Shown here piece after piece: positions 33,907 to 43,349 of a DNA stretch of 64,000 bases; positions within the stretch are counted from its first letter, which is position 1; every line of letters begins with the position of its first letter. Position numbers and translations under genes: made by a program. The notes below the pieces were generated by a model. The model did not search any database. It was not told where the DNA came from and saw only the letters and a list, made by a program, of their open reading frames with translations. The DNA lies in assembly GCA_900547035.1 (NCBI GenBank), contig URFM01000008.1:25465-89464 (forward strand), read 5' to 3'. The DNA comes from an uncultured Clostridium sp. (lineage in GTDB: Bacteria; Bacillota; Clostridia; Lachnospirales; Lachnospiraceae).

Positions 33907-35322
33907 ATGAAACAGTTTATGGACAAGGACTTTCTCTTATCCACCGAGATGTCGCAGACTTTGTATCACCAGTTCGCTGAGAATATGCCGATTCTGGACT
34001 ACCACTGCCACATCAATCCCCAGGAGATCTATGAGGACCGCAAGTTTGAGAATATCACTCAGGTGTGGCTGGGCGGAGACCACTATAAGTGGCGTCAGAT
34101 GCGCTCCAACGGTGTAGACGAAAAGTACATCACCGGCGACGGTTCCGACCGCGAGAAATTCCAGGCCTGGGCGGAGACTATGCCGAAGCTCATCGGAAAT
34201 CCGCTGTATCACTGGAGCCATCTGGAGCTGCGCAGATATTTTGGCTATGAGGGATATTTAAACGGCGACACTGCCGAGGAAGTTTGGAATCTCTGCAACG
34301 CCAAGCTGCAGGAGGACTCCATGACCGTCCGCAACATCATCAAGCAGTCTGGCGTTACCTTAATCTGTACCACTGACGATCCCGTAGACTCTCTGGAGTG
34401 GCACAAGAAGATTGCGGAAGATCCGACCTTTGACGTACAGGTTCTGCCTGCCTGGAGACCTGATAAGGCCATGAACGTGGAGAAGCCCACCTACGGCGAG
34501 TATATCGCTCAGCTGTCCAAGGTAAGCGGCATTGAAATCAAGGACTTCGCTTCCCTGAAGGAAGCTCTGAAAAACCGGATGGCCTTCTTCGCCTCCATGG
34601 GCTGCTGCGTATCCGACCATGCCTTAGAATATGTGATGTACGCTCCCGCTTCCGATGCTGAGGTAGACGCCATTCTGCAGAAGGGATTAAGAGGAGAAGC
34701 CATCTCCAAGGAAGAGGAGTTAAAGTATAAGACCGCCTACATGCTCTTCGTTGCCAGAGAGTATGTAAAACTGGGATGGGTCATGCAGATTCACTACGGC
34801 TGCAAGCGGGACAACAACGCTTACATGTTTGAGCAGCTGGGACCGGACACCGGCTACGACTGCATCAACAACTACGCTCCCAGCGCACAGATGGCTGACT
34901 TCCTGAACGCTTTAAGCGCCACCAACGACATTCCCAAGACCATCCTGTACTCCTTGAACCCTAACGACAACGCTTCCATCGGTTCCATCATCGGCTGCTT
35001 CCAGGGCGATATTCCCGGAAAGATTCAGCAGGGCTCCGCATGGTGGTTCAATGATCACAAGATTGGTATGACCGAACAGATCACCTCCCTGGCCAACCTG
35101 GGCTGCCTGGGCAACTTTGTAGGAATGCTGACCGACTCCAGAAGCTTCCTCTCCTACACCCGTCACGAATATTTCCGCCGGATTCTCTGCGATATCTTCG
35201 GAACCTGGGTGGAGAACGGCGAGTATCCCGCAGACATGAAGGCTCTGGAGGAGCTGGTAAAGGGAATCTGCTACAACAATGCAGTGAAGTATTTTGGATT
35301 TAAGCTGGATGTGGTGAAGTAA
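33907..35322 (+). CDS. uxaC: Glucuronate isomerase (uronate isomerase)
   Basis: This enzyme interconverts glucuronate/fructuronate and galacturonate/tagaturonate. The 471-residue protein has MPILDYHCHINPQEI at the N-terminus with the HxH metal pair, the WHKKIAEDP, QIHYGCKRDNN and MLTDSRSFLSYTRHEYFRRI segments and the family's typical length. AAGGAGG precedes the start, 18 bases after the LacI gene. The matching reductase (UxaB/UxuB) is not in the window. Confidence 0.96.
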   Translation: MKQFMDKDFLLSTEMSQTLYHQFAENMPILDYHCHINPQEIYEDRKFENITQVWLGGDHYKWRQMRSNGVDEKYITGDGSDREKFQAWAETMPKLIGNPLYHWSHLELRRYFGYEGYLNGDTAEEVWNLCNAKLQEDSMTVRNIIKQSGVTLICTTDDPVDSLEWHKKIAEDPTFDVQVLPAWRPDKAMNVEKPTYGEYIAQLSKVSGIEIKDFASLKEALKNRMAFFASMGCCVSDHALEYVMYAPASDAEVDAILQKGLRGEAISKEEELKYKTAYMLFVAREYVKLGWVMQIHYGCKRDNNAYMFEQLGPDTGYDCINNYAPSAQMADFLNALSATNDIPKTILYSLNPNDNASIGSIIGCFQGDIPGKIQQGSAWWFNDHKIGMTEQITSLANLGCLGNFVGMLTDSRSFLSYTRHEYFRRILCDIFGTWVENGEYPADMKALEELVKGICYNNAVKYFGFKLDVVK

Positions 35323-35337
35323 ATCACCGATAGCAAT

Positions 35338-35377
35338 AAAGCAGCGCCTCAGTCTCAGACCTTGGCGCTGCTTTTTT
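35338..35377. terminator. Bidirectional terminator between uxaC and RNase P RNA
   Basis: AAAGCAGCGCC and GGCGCTGCTTT form an 11-bp stem followed by a T-run on the plus strand (after uxaC). On the minus strand it follows the RNase P RNA 3' end and is trailed by TTTATTG. Confidence 0.85.
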
Positions 35378-35380
35378 AAT

Positions 35381-35726
35381 TGAGTAAGCCTGTAAGCCGG
35401 GTTATGTCTTGGATGGCCATCTATCTAGGACTGCCGTCGCCAGCAGCCTCAAGCAACCTACCCGGAGGCTGACGGGCCGCCATATGCCTCCTGCTCGGTC
35501 TTGCTTCGGATGGGGTTTACATGTGCCCCGTCTGTTACCAGCCGGGCGGTGGTCTCTTACACCGCCTTTCCACCCTTACCGTCCAAAGGACGGCGGTTTA
35601 TTTCTGTTGCACTGTCCCTGAAGTCGCCTTCGCCAGACGTTATCTGGCATCCTGCCCTGTGAAGCCCGGACTTTCCTCTCCCGCGCCCTTTCGTCTGCGC
35701 GGCAGCGGCCATCCGGCCTGCTCATC
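35381..35726 (-). ncRNA. rnpB: RNase P RNA (M1 RNA-like)
   Basis: On the minus strand the transcript contains the universally conserved GAGGAAAGTCCGGGCTTC (35661-35678), the GGAAAGGCGGTG and GGTAACAGACGG regions, the CCGGGTAGGTTGC segment and the ATAACCCGGCTTACAGGC 3' end. P1 can pair GAGCAGGCC near the 5' end with GGCTTACTC at the 3' end. It processes the 5' ends of pre-tRNAs together with RnpA. The ends are estimated from P1 and are accurate to a few bases. Confidence 0.95.
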
Positions 35727-35776
35727 ATTCAAACGGTATCAGAATACCACGCATTGAGCCGTTTGTCCAGAAATTT

Positions 35777-37429
35777 TTACACGTTCAGACAGCTTCCTCC
35801 GATAAATTCCCGCAGAATGGAGTTTTTCGGAATATCCTCGCTGCTGACTCCCAGGAAATAGTCCAGGAATTTCAGCAGGCGCTTGGCTTCCAGATACTCC
35901 TCACAGTCTTTGGGGATTCCAAAAAGCAAAGGTTCTGCGTACTGCTTCAGCACAGACAGTTCATAAACCAGCGCAGAGTTAAACATCACATCCGCCTCCT
36001 CCTGGAAGGGAAAAATATTCTCCTCTTCTCCTTTACGGACGGAAGGCCACATGCGGATGGTCTCTCTCGCTTTTGTTCCCCTGGTCCTGGCATCCCGCAC
36101 CAGCCGGCGCAGAAGTCTGCCGTCTGTGGTAGGAATCCGGTTGTGCTCATCAATGTTCAGCTGGGTCAGGGCGCTGATGTAAATTTTAAATTTGCTCTCT
36201 CTTGGAAGAGCGTAAGAAAGCCGGTCGTTCAGGCAGTGAATCCCCTCGATTACCAAAATATCCGACGGTCCCAATTCCATGAAGTCTCCCCGGTACTCCC
36301 GCAGCCCGGTTTTAAAATTGTAAACCGGCAGTTCCACCCGTTTTCCCTGCAGAAGATCCGTCATATTCTGGTTAAACAGTTCCAGGTCCAGGCATTCCAG
36401 CGCTTCGAAATTATAATTCCCCTCTTCATCCCTGGGGCTGTCGTACCGATTTACAAAATAGTTATCTACGGAAATAGCATGAGGCTTCAAGCCGATGGCC
36501 TCCAGCTGCACGCTGAGCCGATGGGCGAAGGTAGTCTTTCCCGAAGAGGATGGTCCGGCAATCATGATAAACTTTACGTCCTTCCTCTCTCCTATCTGTT
36601 GGGCGATTTCCGATATTTTCTTTTCCTGAAGGGCCTCCTGAACCAAAATCAGCCTCTGCATCTGCCCGGAAGCTATACGGTCGTTCAGAGCTCCCACATT
36701 TTCCAGATCCATCTGTTTTCCCCACTGAGAAGACTCCTCCAGAACAGAGAACAGCTTCTCCTGGGGAATAAATTGAGGCAAAGTTCTGGGACTGCTCATC
36801 TGAGGCAGAAGCATCACAAAGCCCTGATGATAGGGAATCAGGTCAAAATACCGGATGTAGCTGGTATTCTGAACCATATATCCATAGTAGTAATCCTCAA
36901 ATCCCTCCAGGCTGTACAGGTTTACCCGTGAAACCCTCCGGTAGGCAAAAAGCCGGGCCTTGTCATACATCCGATGACGGCGAAACTCCTCTACCGCATC
37001 GTCCGTCCCCACGCTTCGCTTATAGATCGGAATAGCAGCCTCAGCGTATTCCTTCATTTTCTCCTTCACCTGAGCCAGCAGCTGAGGAGTTACCTGAAAA
37101 TCTCCTTCCGGATCAACGAAAAATCCCTTTCCTATTGAAAAATCCACAGAAACCTTCCGGATTCGTTCCGCTCCCACAATCTCATAAAAGGCCTTCAGCA
37201 TCATCAAAGTTGCGCTGCGTTGGTATGCGCTCATGCCAGGCTTATCTGCGGCAGTAATGAACTTAACTCTCCCCTCCCGGATACCCTTGTGCAGCTCCTG
37301 AAGCTTTCCATTCACATTCACCAGCAGAATATCATTTTCATAAAACTTCTGGTATTCCTCCGCCACCTGTTTCCAGGCGGTTCCCTCCGGGTAATCTTTT
37401 TTCTCCTGACCGATCTGGATTTGTATCAT
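35777..37429 (-). CDS. Nucleoside (uridine-like) kinase with TGS-like N-terminal region
   Basis: The 550-residue protein has an N-terminal region like the TGS and second domains of threonyl-tRNA synthetase (about 1-200) and a C-terminal P-loop kinase related to uridine kinase/phosphoribulokinase, with Walker A AGPSSSGKTTFAHRL, VDNYFVNRYDSPRDE and the IEGIHCLNDRLSYAL strand. Such fusions occur in many Clostridia and Thermotogales and are annotated nucleoside kinase. The true substrate is uncertain. Confidence 0.9.
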   Translation of the reverse strand: MIQIQIGQEKKDYPEGTAWKQVAEEYQKFYENDILLVNVNGKLQELHKGIREGRVKFITAADKPGMSAYQRSATLMMLKAFYEIVGAERIRKVSVDFSIGKGFFVDPEGDFQVTPQLLAQVKEKMKEYAEAAIPIYKRSVGTDDAVEEFRRHRMYDKARLFAYRRVSRVNLYSLEGFEDYYYGYMVQNTSYIRYFDLIPYHQGFVMLLPQMSSPRTLPQFIPQEKLFSVLEESSQWGKQMDLENVGALNDRIASGQMQRLILVQEALQEKKISEIAQQIGERKDVKFIMIAGPSSSGKTTFAHRLSVQLEAIGLKPHAISVDNYFVNRYDSPRDEEGNYNFEALECLDLELFNQNMTDLLQGKRVELPVYNFKTGLREYRGDFMELGPSDILVIEGIHCLNDRLSYALPRESKFKIYISALTQLNIDEHNRIPTTDGRLLRRLVRDARTRGTKARETIRMWPSVRKGEEENIFPFQEEADVMFNSALVYELSVLKQYAEPLLFGIPKDCEEYLEAKRLLKFLDYFLGVSSEDIPKNSILREFIGGSCLNV

Positions 37430-37443
37430 GCCTCATCCTCCTG

Positions 37444-38241
37444 TCAATAGACCCTGGCCGGCCACTGAGGCCCTGCCTGGATTACCTGAATCTTACTTCC
37501 AAGCCGTTTTTTCAGCCACTCTCCCATAAACTCCACAAAAATATGCTCTAGGCCATAGTGTCCCGCATCGATTACGGCCATGCCTCTGGCCGCCGCATCA
37601 ATCCCCTGGTGATGACTGATATCCCCAGTGATAAAAACTTCAGCTCCCGCCTGAATAGCAGCTTCAATCTCGCTTCCGCCAGAGCCGGGGCATACTGCCG
37701 CCCGGTACATTTTTCTCTCCGCGGACTCCTCCCCGTAAACCAGCACATAAGGCAGTTCGAACTTCTCCTTTACCTCCTTTGCCAGCTGAGAAAGAGCCGT
37801 TGGTTTTTCCAAATCTCCCCATTTTCCAATTCCAAAAGGCTGGCCCCCCGCCTCACCCAACACCTCCAGAGGCTGTCCTTGAAGAATTCCAAGGCGTCCT
37901 GCCGCCAGATCCGCCATACAGCCGGGCGCCGCGTCAAAATTGGTATGCATGGCGTAATAGGATATATCCGCCTGTATCAGGCGCAGAAGACGTCTGGTTA
38001 TGAAATTCTGGTTATTTACCTGCTTGACTGCCTTAAATATCAAAGGATGATGGGTCAAAAGCAGGTCCGCTTCCACACGGACGGCTTCCTCCACAATGGG
38101 GTCCGTAGCGTCCAAAGCCACAAAGATCCGTTTGATCTCTTTTTCTGTTCTCCCTGCAATTAGTCCGGGGTTGTCCCACTCACAAGCCCATTCTTCCGGA
38201 GCCAGCTCCCTTAAAGCTTCAATTACCTCGCTGCACTTCAC
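37444..38241 (-). CDS. Nif3-like dinuclear metal-centre protein
   Basis: The 265-residue protein has NIF3-family signatures: WDNPGLIAGR, the metal histidines in LLTHHPLIF, YAMHTNFDAAPGCM and the late HHQGIDAA and DAGHYGLEHIFVE. The family forms hexameric toroids with two metals per subunit; in some bacteria it is annotated GTP cyclohydrolase I type 2, but the role is unsettled. Its start overlaps the end of trmK by 23 bases, a common pairing in Firmicutes. Confidence 0.92.
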   Translation of the reverse strand: MKCSEVIEALRELAPEEWACEWDNPGLIAGRTEKEIKRIFVALDATDPIVEEAVRVEADLLLTHHPLIFKAVKQVNNQNFITRRLLRLIQADISYYAMHTNFDAAPGCMADLAAGRLGILQGQPLEVLGEAGGQPFGIGKWGDLEKPTALSQLAKEVKEKFELPYVLVYGEESAERKMYRAAVCPGSGGSEIEAAIQAGAEVFITGDISHHQGIDAAARGMAVIDAGHYGLEHIFVEFMGEWLKKRLGSKIQVIQAGPQWPARVY

Positions 38242-39049
38242 TGATGTATTCCTCCTTATGTCCCATTCGTCTTCTGGTCTTTCCGATTAATTCCAATTCC
38301 TCCCCAAGTTGCCGGAAAGCCGTTCTCTGACCTGGAGTCCACTGTTCTGCTTTTTCCAGGTCAAAGCCCTCCCGAATTCCCAGAATCCGCTTTTCCTCCT
38401 GAGCAAGGTATTCCAGCAGTACCGGGTTTTTATCCCGGATCAGACAAGGGCCGTAACGAAGTTCCTCTTTTTGCTCACACTCCATCTTTCCCCGGCTTGC
38501 CGCCATCACGGTATAAAATTTACCGTTGTCCTTAACCATCTGCTCCCTTAGAACCGCAAATTCCTCTCTGAGCAAGAAACGCCGGACCTCTTCCAGTTCT
38601 GATTGGGGAGACAGCACCCATGTGTCAACGCTTTCCCATACATGGCGGCCCTCATCCAGAATCCGAATCATCAGCTCTCCGCCCATTCCGGCAATAATAA
38701 CCGTTCGGGCTTCCCCTGTTTTCATTCCCTTCAGCCCATCACTCAGCCGCAGTTCGATCCGGTTTCTGAGTTCAGGATTCATCGCCTCCGTATGGGCTTT
38801 TGCCCGCTCCAGCGGTCCCTTTCCCACATCCATAGCCAGAACGCCGGGAACTCTGCCCGTTTCCACCAGATAAATGGGAATGTAGCCGTGGTCCGTTCCA
38901 ATATCCGCCGCCCGGAATCCCTCCGGCACGAAAGCCGCTACAGCCTTCAGCCGCGGCGAAAGCCGGATTCTGCTGCCGGCTTCCTGTTTCTCATTTTCTT
39001 TACCTCTGCCGTCCCTTTCCTCTCTGCAGGACTCTGCTGCAAATTCCAT
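38219..39049 (-). CDS. trmK: tRNA (adenine-22-N1)-methyltransferase
   Basis: This SAM enzyme methylates A22 in tRNAs. The 276-residue protein has the Rossmann motif ADIGTDHGYIPIYLVETG, AMDVGKGPLERAKAHTEA, NRIELRLSDGL and VIIAGMGGELM. The N-terminal 25 residues before the family's RLSPRLKAVAAFVPEG start are unusual, so a later start is possible, but no better ribosome binding site was seen there. It lies between rpoD and nif3. Confidence 0.9.
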   Translation of the reverse strand: MEFAAESCREERDGRGKENEKQEAGSRIRLSPRLKAVAAFVPEGFRAADIGTDHGYIPIYLVETGRVPGVLAMDVGKGPLERAKAHTEAMNPELRNRIELRLSDGLKGMKTGEARTVIIAGMGGELMIRILDEGRHVWESVDTWVLSPQSELEEVRRFLLREEFAVLREQMVKDNGKFYTVMAASRGKMECEQKEELRYGPCLIRDKNPVLLEYLAQEEKRILGIREGFDLEKAEQWTPGQRTAFRQLGEELELIGKTRRRMGHKEEYISEVQRGN

Positions 39050-39101
39050 ATTCTATGTATATTCCTTTCTACCGGTTTGATACCCCCGCCGTTTCCGACC
39101 G

Positions 39102-40232
39102 CTACACCTCATCCAAATAATCCTTCAGTTTCCGGCTCCTGCTGGGATGGCGCAGCTTCCGCAGGGCCTTGGCCTCAATCTGGCGGATGCGCTCCCTGGT
39201 GACATGGAACTGCTTTCCCACTTCCTCCAGCGTTCTGGGCCTTCCGTCATCCAAGCCGAAGCGCAGGCGCAGCACCTTCTGCTCCCGCTCCGTCAATGTT
39301 CCCAGGACCTCCATCAGCTGCTCATGAAGCAAGGTATAGGCGGCCGCATCCTGTGGAACCGTCACATGGTCGTCCTGGATAAAATCCCCCAGATGGCTGT
39401 CCTCCTCCTCCCCCACCGGCGTTTCCAGAGAAACTGGCTCCTGGGACATTTTCATAATCTCCGCCACCCGCTCCGCAGGCATGTCCACCCGTTTTCCGAT
39501 TTCCTCCATGGTAGGCTCCCGCCCCAGCTCCTGAAGGAGCTGCCTGGAAGTACGCACCAGCCGGTTGATGGTTTCCACCATATGGACCGGGATGCGGATG
39601 GTCCTGGCCTGATCCGCAATGGAGCGGGTGATGGCCTGGCGAATCCACCAAGTAGCGTAGGTACTGAATTTGTAGCCCTTGCGGTAGTCAAACTTCTCCA
39701 CCGCTTTAATCAGTCCCAGGTTTCCCTCCTGGATTAAATCCAGGAACTGCATCCCTCTGCCTACATACCGTTTGGCGATGCTGACCACCAGGCGGAGATT
39801 GGCCTCCGCCAGCCTCTTCTGGGCCTCCTCATTTCCAAGCTCCATTTCCTTGGCCAGCTCGATTTCATCCTCCGAAGACAGAAGGGGAATTTTGCCGATT
39901 TCTTTTAAGTACATGCGTACCGGGTCGTCCAGGCTAATGCCGTCAGGTACGGACAAATCCATGTGCTCCACATCGATTTCTTCCTCATCCTCCAGATCTG
40001 CCTCATCTACCAGGAACAGTTCTTCGTCCAGATCTCCCTTGCCGTCCATGCGCAGCACATCCACCCGGTTCTGTTCCAGACACTCAAAAACCCGGTCCAG
40101 CTGTTCCGTGGACAGCAGATCCGGCTTAAAGTGATCCAGGATTTCCTGATAATCCAAAACATTTTTCTTCTTTTTGGCCTCCGCCAGCAAAGCGTTCAGC
40201 TTCTCCTCAAATCCAAGACCTACACGCTCCAT
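39102..40232 (-). CDS. rpoD: RNA polymerase primary sigma factor (sigma-A)
   Basis: The 376-residue protein has a short region 1.1, regions 1.2-2.4 ([64 protein letters not shown]), region 3 and region 4.2 with [28 protein letters not shown] split over two lines of sequence. It directs RNA polymerase to housekeeping promoters like the ones found in this window. It follows dnaG after 50 bases, a conserved arrangement. Confidence 0.97.
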   Translation of the reverse strand: MERVGLGFEEKLNALLAEAKKKKNVLDYQEILDHFKPDLLSTEQLDRVFECLEQNRVDVLRMDGKGDLDEELFLVDEADLEDEEEIDVEHMDLSVPDGISLDDPVRMYLKEIGKIPLLSSEDEIELAKEMELGNEEAQKRLAEANLRLVVSIAKRYVGRGMQFLDLIQEGNLGLIKAVEKFDYRKGYKFSTYATWWIRQAITRSIADQARTIRIPVHMVETINRLVRTSRQLLQELGREPTMEEIGKRVDMPAERVAEIMKMSQEPVSLETPVGEEEDSHLGDFIQDDHVTVPQDAAAYTLLHEQLMEVLGTLTEREQKVLRLRFGLDDGRPRTLEEVGKQFHVTRERIRQIEAKALRKLRHPSRSRKLKDYLDEV

Positions 40233-40282
40233 TGTTCTCCTCTGCCCTTTCTGCCTTTCGGCCCGAATCTCCTCCGTTCACA

Positions 40283-42133
40283 TCAGTCCAATGTAATATG
40301 AAGTTTCTTCAGATTGGCCTGTTCCCGAATGATTCGCTGCAGCTCCTCAATGTTTCCGGCATTCCTTCCGGCTACATCCAGGCTGTTTTTCTTTACCTTG
40401 TACACCGTTTCCGCAAACGCTTTCTTCTGCTCCTCGTTTCCCAAAGAATCCCCCAGACTGGCGTTAAACAAAGCCGCCACCTGACGGTACTGATCCTCAT
40501 CATTAATATAGTAGTTCAAAATAGCTGCCGGATTCAAATTTCCTTTCTCATGACCTTCAAAAACCTGAACGGCCACCTGATGATACAGCTCTTCCACAAA
40601 ATCATCTGCCGTAATCACCCCCTGAATCTTGTCAAACAGTTCCGGATTCTCAATAAGCCAGGTCAAAAGCAACCGCTGGGACTGACGGATTCCATCTTCC
40701 CGGTCCGGCTTTTTCCCGGTCCGGCGCTGTCCTCCCGCTCCGGCTTCAGCCACTGCGCGGGGACGGTTTTCACCTGTTTCCTCCATTTGGCTGGTCCGGA
40801 CGTTCCTCCTGCCCTCGGGCGCCGCTTCTCCTGCCTTTAAGCCCATGGTCATGCCCATGCGGTTCACCATTCCCTTTAATTCCTGGTAGGGAATCATGTA
40901 CTCCGAAGACACCGCCTGAATATAATTATCCCGCTCCAGAGGTTCTCCGAAACGCAGCAGCTTCCTGGCCGTTTCCTGATAGAATCTGGTCTTCTGCTCC
41001 GGGTCCTCCATAGAGTAATCCTGCCGCAGAATCCGGATTTCAAACATGAAACTGTTTTCTGCCTGGCGAATCCGCTCTGAAAATGCCTCCGGCCCCAGAT
41101 TTTTGATAAACTCATCCGGATCCTTATAAGGTTTCATATTCAATACCTTTGAGGAAACTCCTGCTTCCCTCAAAATCGGAATGGCCCTCAGTGCCGCCTT
41201 AACTCCCGCGCCGTCGCTGTCGTAGGTCAAAATCACCTGATCCGTGTACCGCTTTAGCACGGAGGCATGCTGGGAGGTAAAAGCAGTTCCCAGGGAAGCC
41301 ACCGCGTTGGTAAAGCCAGCCTGGTGGAGGGAAATGACGTCCAGATAGCCTTCGCATACCAGCATATATTTCTCCCTGGAGGTCCTGGCATAATTTAAGC
41401 CGTAGAGATTGCGGCTTTTATCAAAAATCTTTGTTTCCGGCGAGTTTAAATATTTGGGCTCTCCGTCTCCCATCACACGTCCTCCGAAACCGATGACCCG
41501 GTTATGGATGTCCATAATGGGAAACATCACCCGGTTCCAGAACTTGTCCCTGCCTCCCCGCTCCTCAATGGTCACAAGGCCCGTCTCTTTCAAAAAGCTG
41601 TCCTCGTAGCCCTTCTCCTTTAAAAAGCGGTAAAGGTCGTCGCTGGTCTTGTTGGCGAATCCCAGGCCGAAGCGGAGAATGGTGGGGTCCTTCAGCTCCC
41701 GCTTGTCGTGGAGATAGCGATAGCCCGCCTGGCCGGCAGGAGATTTTAACTGATGGTAAAAATAATTGGCGGCCAGCTTGTTGACCTCCAAAAGCCTGGC
41801 CTTCAGATCCGCCTGTTCCCTGGCCTCCTTCTGGTATTCCATCTTGGGCAGGGCCACCCCCGCCCGGTCTGCCAGAAATTTCAGGGCCTCGGGGAAGGTA
41901 TAATTTTCGTATTCCATCAAAAAGGTAATCACATTCCCCCCGGCGCCGCAGCCGAAGCAGTAGTACATCTGCTTCCCTGGCGACACGGAAAAGGAAGGAG
42001 ATTTTTCATTGTGAAAGGGACAGAGGCCAAAATAATTGGCCCCCTTTTTCTGAAGCTTCACATATCCAGAAATCACATCCACGATGTCGTTCTTCTCCCT
42101 TACCTCTTCAACGACTTCCTCCGGATAGTACAT
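40283..42133 (-). CDS. dnaG: DNA primase
   Basis: The 616-residue protein has the zinc-binding domain (CPFHNEKSPSFSVSPG and YYCFGCGAGGNVITF), the catalytic core with KYLNSPETKIFDKS and the TOPRIM Glu in YMLVCEGYLDVISLHQAGF-like sequence (MLVCEGYLDVISLHQAGF), the TYDSDGAG acidic pair, and a C-terminal DnaB-binding region. It makes RNA primers for replication. It follows dgt and precedes rpoD. Confidence 0.96.
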   Translation of the reverse strand: MYYPEEVVEEVREKNDIVDVISGYVKLQKKGANYFGLCPFHNEKSPSFSVSPGKQMYYCFGCGAGGNVITFLMEYENYTFPEALKFLADRAGVALPKMEYQKEAREQADLKARLLEVNKLAANYFYHQLKSPAGQAGYRYLHDKRELKDPTILRFGLGFANKTSDDLYRFLKEKGYEDSFLKETGLVTIEERGGRDKFWNRVMFPIMDIHNRVIGFGGRVMGDGEPKYLNSPETKIFDKSRNLYGLNYARTSREKYMLVCEGYLDVISLHQAGFTNAVASLGTAFTSQHASVLKRYTDQVILTYDSDGAGVKAALRAIPILREAGVSSKVLNMKPYKDPDEFIKNLGPEAFSERIRQAENSFMFEIRILRQDYSMEDPEQKTRFYQETARKLLRFGEPLERDNYIQAVSSEYMIPYQELKGMVNRMGMTMGLKAGEAAPEGRRNVRTSQMEETGENRPRAVAEAGAGGQRRTGKKPDREDGIRQSQRLLLTWLIENPELFDKIQGVITADDFVEELYHQVAVQVFEGHEKGNLNPAAILNYYINDEDQYRQVAALFNASLGDSLGNEEQKKAFAETVYKVKKNSLDVAGRNAGNIEELQRIIREQANLKKLHITLD

Positions 42134-42180
42134 ATCGAGTAATTTGCTCCCTTCCTTTTTATATCTTTTATATCTAATTG

Positions 42181-42231
42181 TTCAGGACGGCTCATACCCC
42201 AAGGGCACCTAGTCTTCTTGCCCGTCCTGAA
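42181..42231 (-). other. Long intercistronic hairpin between dgt and dnaG
   Basis: TTCAGGACGG (42181-42190) and CCGTCCTGAA (42222-42231) form a perfect 10-bp stem around a 31-base loop with internal GGGC/GCCC pairing. It lies 4 bases after the dgt stop on the minus strand, without a T-run. It may be a processing or attenuation structure. Confidence 0.5.
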
Positions 42232-42234
42232 CTG

Positions 42235-43245
42235 TTATATCACATTCCAGCGTTTGGGGACGAACAGCTCCTCGAACTGGTCGATGGCGTACACATCGCT
42301 CATCCCCGCTATGTAGTCGCAGACCACTCTGCTCTTTTTATCGCCCCGTTTTTCCATCAGCTGAAGGTATTCCGGCGGCAGTTTATCCACATGCTTTAAG
42401 TAATACTCATAGAGGGAGGCAAGCATCTGCTGGGCCTTTCCCTCCTCCGCCTTTGGAATCTCGTTTTTATAGACATGGTCGAACATCCAGCTCCTGAGGC
42501 CTTTCATGGCCTCCTCCATCCCTGGCGACATGGTGATTTCCGGCTTGTCCATGCTGTTGAAAATAATATCGTGAATCATAGTGTTTAACCGTTCCCGGAC
42601 GCTATGTCCCAAAATATCCGTGTAGATGGCAGGCAGCTGGTCCTCCGTGAACATTTTCGCCCGGATGGCATCGTCGATATCGTGGTTGATATAGGCAATC
42701 TTGTCCGACAGCCGCACGATGGCTCCCTCCAAGGTGGAAGGATGGCCGGCCGTCCGATGGTTTAAGATTCCGTCCCGCACTTCCCAGGTCAGATTCAGTC
42801 CCTTGCCGTCCTTTTCCAGCACCTCCACCACCCGGACGCTCTGCTCATAGTGGGCGAATCCGTCCTCGCAAATCTGGTTCAGGATAAACTCCCCGGAATG
42901 GCCGAAGGGCGTATGCCCCAGATCGTGGCCCAAGGCGATAGCCTCCGTCAGGCTCTCGTTCAGCCGCAGGGACTTGGCAATGGTCCTGGCAATCTGGCTC
43001 ACCTCCAGGGTGTGGGTCAGACGGGTACGGTAGTGGTCGCCCTCCGGCGCCAGAAACACCTGGGTCTTGTGTTTCAGCCTCCGGAAGGACTTGCAGTGGA
43101 GAATCCGGTCCCGGTCCCGCTGGTATTCCGGTCGGATATCGCAAAGAGGCTCCAGCCTGGCCCGTCCCCTGGTCCGGTTTGAAAATGACGCAAATGGGCT
43201 TAAATACTGTTCTTCCAAAGCTTCCAGCGATTCGCGGATATTCAT
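42235..43245 (-). CDS. dgt: dGTPase-like deoxynucleoside triphosphate triphosphohydrolase
   Basis: The 336-residue HD-domain protein has RDRILHCKSFRRLKHKTQVF, YRTRLTHTLEVSQIARTIA and the metal motif ALGHDLGHTPFGHSGE, with the later Asp in DKIAYINHDIDDA. It hydrolyses dNTPs to deoxynucleosides and triphosphate, limiting dNTP pools. It is the first gene of dgt-dnaG-rpoD-trmK-nif3. GGGGGACC precedes the ATG. Confidence 0.93.
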   Translation of the reverse strand: MNIRESLEALEEQYLSPFASFSNRTRGRARLEPLCDIRPEYQRDRDRILHCKSFRRLKHKTQVFLAPEGDHYRTRLTHTLEVSQIARTIAKSLRLNESLTEAIALGHDLGHTPFGHSGEFILNQICEDGFAHYEQSVRVVEVLEKDGKGLNLTWEVRDGILNHRTAGHPSTLEGAIVRLSDKIAYINHDIDDAIRAKMFTEDQLPAIYTDILGHSVRERLNTMIHDIIFNSMDKPEITMSPGMEEAMKGLRSWMFDHVYKNEIPKAEEGKAQQMLASLYEYYLKHVDKLPPEYLQLMEKRGDKKSRVVCDYIAGMSDVYAIDQFEELFVPKRWNVI

Positions 43246-43349
43246 GAACTGGTCCCCCTATTCTTATTATATTTCTCATTCCCTTATTTTACTACAAAAA
43301 ATCCAATCTGCCTAGGGTGTGTCAGAATATTTTACAAATAGAGAGACAA

